Of a stretch of 9,693 nt of DNA, positions 6,932 through 9,693 are shown piece by piece. A program made the translations under genes and the position numbers. The stretch is from Promethearchaeota archaeon. Its GTDB lineage: Archaea; Asgardarchaeota; Lokiarchaeia; Sigynarchaeales; SOKP01. The stretch lies in assembly GCA_016839905.1 (NCBI GenBank), contig JAEOTJ010000268.1, positions 1-9,693 on the forward strand. The letters run 5' to 3'. The notes beneath the pieces were generated by a model. It saw only the letters and a program-made list of their open reading frames with translations. It was not told where the DNA came from and searched no databases. The number at the start of each line of letters is the position of its first letter. The stretch's first letter is position 1.

Positions 6932-6953
6932 GACCTTAATCTTAATTAATTTT

Positions 6954-7796
6954 TTATTTTGGAATTAACATTTTGCCTATTTTTTCAATTCGTTTATCTC
7001 TCGATAAGCTTTTAGTAATTGGATTATTATCGCCATATAATTCTTTATGGAATACTGGTTTTTCTATATTCCAAAAAACTCCTATTGGTTTTTTAACTGT
7101 ATCTTTGATCATCATCATCGCTATTTCATAATCTTTTGGTGTTTCATCGAATGTCTCAACTATCTCATTATATAATTTATACGTGTTGTTCCATGATACA
7201 CACGGCTGTAAGACATCAATAAATGAAAATCCTTTATGTTCAATCGCTTTAACTATTAATTTTGATAAGTGTTCAATCTTGGAGGAATATCCTCTGGCCA
7301 AGAATGTTGCACCAGTCTCTAAGAGAAGTGCCAATGGATTTAAAGGTTCCTCTATACTTCCTCGCGGAGTAGAGGGCCCTTTCCATCCTTTTTTAGTAAT
7401 GGGTGTGAATTGTCCCGTTGTTAAAGCATAAACGCCATTGTGATGCATTATAATTGTTATATCCGCATTTCTTTTAGCAGCAAATAATACATGAGCCAGC
7501 CCTTCACCCATCGCATTACCATCCCCTGAAAATGTAATACATTTCAAATCAGGATTTGCAAATTGAATACCTTGTACTGAAGCTATATCTCTACCATGGA
7601 GGCCATAAAGACCACTAAGGTTGATATAATCAAAGATCTTTGCACTACATCCTATTCCAGCCGATATTATTATATGATCTCGTTTGATTCCTTTTTCTTC
7701 TAATTTTACCACAGCCTTTTTAAAAGCATTGAGAATTCCAAAATTCCCACAACCAGGACACCAAGTATTCTCTGCATTAGTACTTAAATTATCCAT
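6954..7796 (-). CDS. korB: 2-oxoacid:ferredoxin oxidoreductase, beta subunit
   Basis: 280 residues. The beta chain binds thiamine diphosphate and one 4Fe-4S cluster and, with the alpha chain, turns a 2-oxoacid plus CoA into acyl-CoA and CO2 while reducing ferredoxin. Cluster cysteines are visible at 13 and 16 (WCPGCGN), 50 (GIGCSAK) and 199 (QPCVSW). The thiamine diphosphate motif runs from SGDGNAMGEGL (90-100) to HHNGVYALTTGQFTP (118-132), with Asn120 as the expected second metal ligand. The family commonly has GDGD where this protein has GDGN. It follows korA after a single base (TAA-G-ATG) and has a strong AGGAGGTT ribosome site inside the korA end. Substrate choice (2-oxoglutarate, pyruvate or branched 2-oxoacids) cannot be set from sequence, so the symbol is the family name. 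Confidence 0.95.
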   Translation of the reverse strand: MDNLSTNAENTWCPGCGNFGILNAFKKAVVKLEEKGIKRDHIIISAGIGCSAKIFDYINLSGLYGLHGRDIASVQGIQFANPDLKCITFSGDGNAMGEGLAHVLFAAKRNADITIIMHHNGVYALTTGQFTPITKKGWKGPSTPRGSIEEPLNPLALLLETGATFLARGYSSKIEHLSKLIVKAIEHKGFSFIDVLQPCVSWNNTYKLYNEIVETFDETPKDYEIAMMMIKDTVKKPIGVFWNIEKPVFHKELYGDNNPITKSLSRDKRIEKIGKMLIPK

Positions 7797-7797
7797 C

Positions 7798-9453
7798 TTA
7801 GAGAACCTCCTTTATTTTATTAGCTAAATCAATTGGATCAAATGGTCTACCATCATATTGTTTTATAACTTTTTTTGACTTAATTCCTGCTTTTTCTTTA
7901 ATTAGATTTGTAAACTGTCCAGTAGAACTTTGTTCTACTGTAATTACTTCATAATTTTTATATTTTTCAAGTTCCCAGATAGGTAATGGATTTAAATATA
8001 TAGGTTGAATTACAGTCGCATCAATTTTGCCATATTTAATTGCCTCTAAAACACTCATGGTAGTAGATCCATATGTCATTATGATTGGTCCTTTATCTCC
8101 AAAAACATTTATTGATTTCAGTTTCTTAATGTAGTCTTGAATTGCTTCGACTTTTTTATTTCTTTTATCATGCATTTGTGCAATCCATTCAGGATCTTCT
8201 GTTGTAATTCCCATCTCATCATGTTCATAACTATTCCATTTAATTACATCCTTTGAGGGAGGAAACAGCATCGGTGAAATGCCATCACTCGTATCAAGAT
8301 ACCTTTTATAATCTCCTTTAGATATCTTCATTGCTTCAGCCCATTTAGCCTTATTTACATCAATGTCTACAGTCATGCTACTTTCTGATAAATGCTTTTC
8401 AGTTAATAAAATTCCCGGAGTTTGAAATTTCCAAACCAAGTCGAGTAATTCAGCAGTGAGATAAAATGCTTCCTCTAAAGTACCGGGGGATGCTACAATT
8501 CGTAAAAACTCGCCATGTCCTGCGCTTAGAGCAAAATTTAAATCACTTTGTTCTGTATATGTTGGCACGCCAGTTGCAGGACCTGGTCTCATTGATAATA
8601 CACATAAAACTGGAGCTTCCGTGATACCTGCTAATGAAAATCCTTCCACCATTAGAGCAAATCCACCCCCACTAGTACCTACCATCGTTTTTGCTCCCGT
8701 AAATGAAGATCCAACTGCCATATTCATTACAGCAATTTCATTTTCGGGATGAATTACTGCGATATTAAAATTTTCTGCTTGAGCTGCAAGATAATGTAGC
8801 ATTGATGATGCAGGAGTCATCGGATATGCATAATAGATATCAAGACCTCCGGCTATTGCACCTAATACGATAGCTTGATTTCCAAATACAATTGGCCTTT
8901 CTTTATCACCTTCTCCTATTTGAAACTTGTTGAATACTTGAGGTTTAGCAATATCATATATTTTATTTGCATATGAAACGTTATCTTCTAATCCTCTCTT
9001 ATATTCGTGTTCAATTAATGATTTCATTTCAGATTTATCCATACCCAACGAGGTGCATAAAATGGCAACAGCTCCAACCCCTAACATTATATTAGGATTG
9101 GGATATTGTTTTGATTCACTACTAAAAGGGATACCAATCCCTTTCATCTCTCCTTTCTGATCTGAATTATACACGAGTATTCCATCATCTGTGAGATGGC
9201 TAACATGATTATCATAACTTCTTTTATCAAAACAAACGATTAAATCTGCTTTCATATAATGACTATATACTTTATCTTTAGAAGTACTTACAACAGAGAA
9301 ATTATGACCCCCTCGGATTAAACTCATGTAATCATCCATTTGAAAGATATGATGCCCTTTTAATGAAAAAAGATGTGAAGCTACAGCTCCCGCTTTTTTG
9401 ACACCTTCACCTGCCTTCCCGCCAACGAGAAAAGTAAATAATTCTTTTACCAT
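7798..9453 (-). CDS. korA: 2-oxoacid:ferredoxin oxidoreductase, alpha subunit with N-terminal gamma domain
   Basis: 551 residues in the fused gamma-alpha layout of archaeal two-subunit enzymes. The gamma domain (about 1-175) has FLVGGKAGEGVKKAG (8-22) and SLIRGGHN (44-51). The alpha part begins near GNQAIVLGAIAGGLDIYYAY (191-210) and carries YPMTPASS (210-217), a variant of the YPITP fingerprint, then HPENEIAVMNMAVGSSFTGA (235-254), TSGGGFALM (260-268) and RPGPATGVPTYTEQSDL (289-305). The C-terminal domain ends at VL before TAA. With korB it forms the cytoplasmic oxidoreductase linking 2-oxoacid and acyl-CoA metabolism to ferredoxin; the same reaction can run in reverse for CO2 fixation. No ferredoxin-like delta gene is next to it, as in Sulfolobus-type enzymes. 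The ATG lies directly before the conserved gamma start, so it is well placed although no clear ribosome site precedes it. Confidence 0.96.
   Translation of the reverse strand: MVKELFTFLVGGKAGEGVKKAGAVASHLFSLKGHHIFQMDDYMSLIRGGHNFSVVSTSKDKVYSHYMKADLIVCFDKRSYDNHVSHLTDDGILVYNSDQKGEMKGIGIPFSSESKQYPNPNIMLGVGAVAILCTSLGMDKSEMKSLIEHEYKRGLEDNVSYANKIYDIAKPQVFNKFQIGEGDKERPIVFGNQAIVLGAIAGGLDIYYAYPMTPASSMLHYLAAQAENFNIAVIHPENEIAVMNMAVGSSFTGAKTMVGTSGGGFALMVEGFSLAGITEAPVLCVLSMRPGPATGVPTYTEQSDLNFALSAGHGEFLRIVASPGTLEEAFYLTAELLDLVWKFQTPGILLTEKHLSESSMTVDIDVNKAKWAEAMKISKGDYKRYLDTSDGISPMLFPPSKDVIKWNSYEHDEMGITTEDPEWIAQMHDKRNKKVEAIQDYIKKLKSINVFGDKGPIIMTYGSTTMSVLEAIKYGKIDATVIQPIYLNPLPIWELEKYKNYEVITVEQSSTGQFTNLIKEKAGIKSKKVIKQYDGRPFDPIDLANKIKEVL
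7804..7811 (-). promoter_or_regulatory. Strong Shine-Dalgarno site of korB inside the end of korA
   Basis: The - strand reads AGGAGGTT, 7 bases before the korB ATG and overlapping the last korA codons. It shows that this organism uses ribosome sites inside operons and that korB translation can start anew as well as by coupling. Confidence 0.75.
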
Positions 9454-9693
9454 ATTATCATAACCAATATTAAATTATTAATCGTTCTAATTATTCTATA
9501 ATTACATTGAGAAGTAAAATCTTATACTTTCACATTCTAATATATCCTTTTTTTAATTTTCTTTATAACTCAACTTCGAAAGTTAGATAATATCATTATG
9601 CATTTATTTTAAATCTTTGTTTATAAGATACCCCATTTAACTAGAACTTTTGCTTTAATTCAGTTGATTTTCTTAAATCATTATTCTCTTTTA
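9454..9693. other. Upstream region of korA; no confident gene
   Basis: 240 A/T-rich bases. On the - strand several TATA-like stretches could serve korA: ATTATAGAA near 9493-9501, GTATAAGA near 9521-9528 and GGATATATT near 9540-9548, the last preceded by an A-run; I cannot choose among them. At the right edge a - strand frame (9641 to about 9691) reads KENNDLRKSTELKQKF then TAG. It may be the end of an upstream gene, but 17 open codons are weak evidence. A short palindrome AACTT-CGA-AAGTT lies near 9573-9585. No RNA gene is visible. Confidence 0.4.

Larger units (their letters stand above)
6622..6953. other. 332-nt gap between korB and the nitroreductase gene
   Basis: No complete gene is visible. 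Next to korB lies a hairpin (6897-6931) inside a startless open frame (6827-6964, - strand). Further on, the - strand has a T5 run followed by a T/A-rich stretch at about 6782-6803, which could end the kor transcript. The part next to the nitroreductase is almost pure A/T; a TATA-like stretch on the - strand (TTTATAAAT and neighbours, about 6742-6764) could drive the operon with a leader of roughly 95 nt, but such a box is easy to find by chance here. I see no tRNA or recognised riboswitch. Confidence 0.6.

Noticed and set aside
6895..6935. Box C/D small RNA (TGATGA is present on both strands)
   Set aside because: The TGATGA copies arise from the inverted repeat, and no CTGA box D is found at a fitting distance.
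7183..7431. 82-residue + strand frame inside korB
   Set aside because: Shadow of korB, whose cluster and cofactor motifs are unambiguous.

Overview
The window looks like an Asgard archaeon, most likely Lokiarchaeia-like; this is inferred from gene content, not from a marker gene. The DNA is strongly AT-rich. Archaeal signs are a threonyl-tRNA synthetase editing domain of the archaeal type, a two-subunit 2-oxoacid:ferredoxin oxidoreductase with a fused gamma-alpha chain, TATA-like promoters and U-tract terminators. The Asgard hint is a surface protein built of about 93-residue beta-sandwich repeats (WY...GG...G-T-I-D...W...FYA-D..GN), a style common in Lokiarchaeal genomes.

Layout. At the left, on the + strand, is the 3' part of a large single-pass surface protein: extracellular Ig-like repeats, one membrane helix, then a cytoplasmic tail with a 33-bp tandem repeat that encodes seven PPSY (PPxY-type) motifs and ends in a coiled coil. 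Its start lies outside the window. Every other gene is on the - strand, so a convergent junction with T-tracts lies at about 1829-2008. Read in transcription order from the right, these genes are: korA and korB (2-oxoacid:ferredoxin oxidoreductase, 1 nt apart); a 332-nt gap holding a hairpin and a startless open frame; a nitroreductase overlapping a DUF255/SPATA20-type thioredoxin-toroid protein by 8 nt; a 53-residue cysteine-rich protein; a freestanding archaeal ThrRS editing domain; and a 389-residue protein with a possible nucleotidyltransferase motif.

How the genes fit together. korAB would decarboxylate a 2-oxoacid to acyl-CoA with transfer of electrons to ferredoxin. The nitroreductase-DUF255 pair is one translationally coupled redox unit. 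The three leftmost - strand genes are close together and may be one transcript, with a tRNA-deacylase-like protein next to a possible nucleotidyltransferase; any joint role in tRNA is a hypothesis only.

The two points most worth attention are the freestanding ThrRS editing domain, which keeps His83 but differs at three positions that I recall as functional in the Pyrococcus abyssi domain (120, 121 and 134), and the PPxY/proline-rich cytoplasmic repeat on a surface protein of a probable Asgard archaeon. No tRNA, rRNA, CRISPR array or insertion sequence was found.
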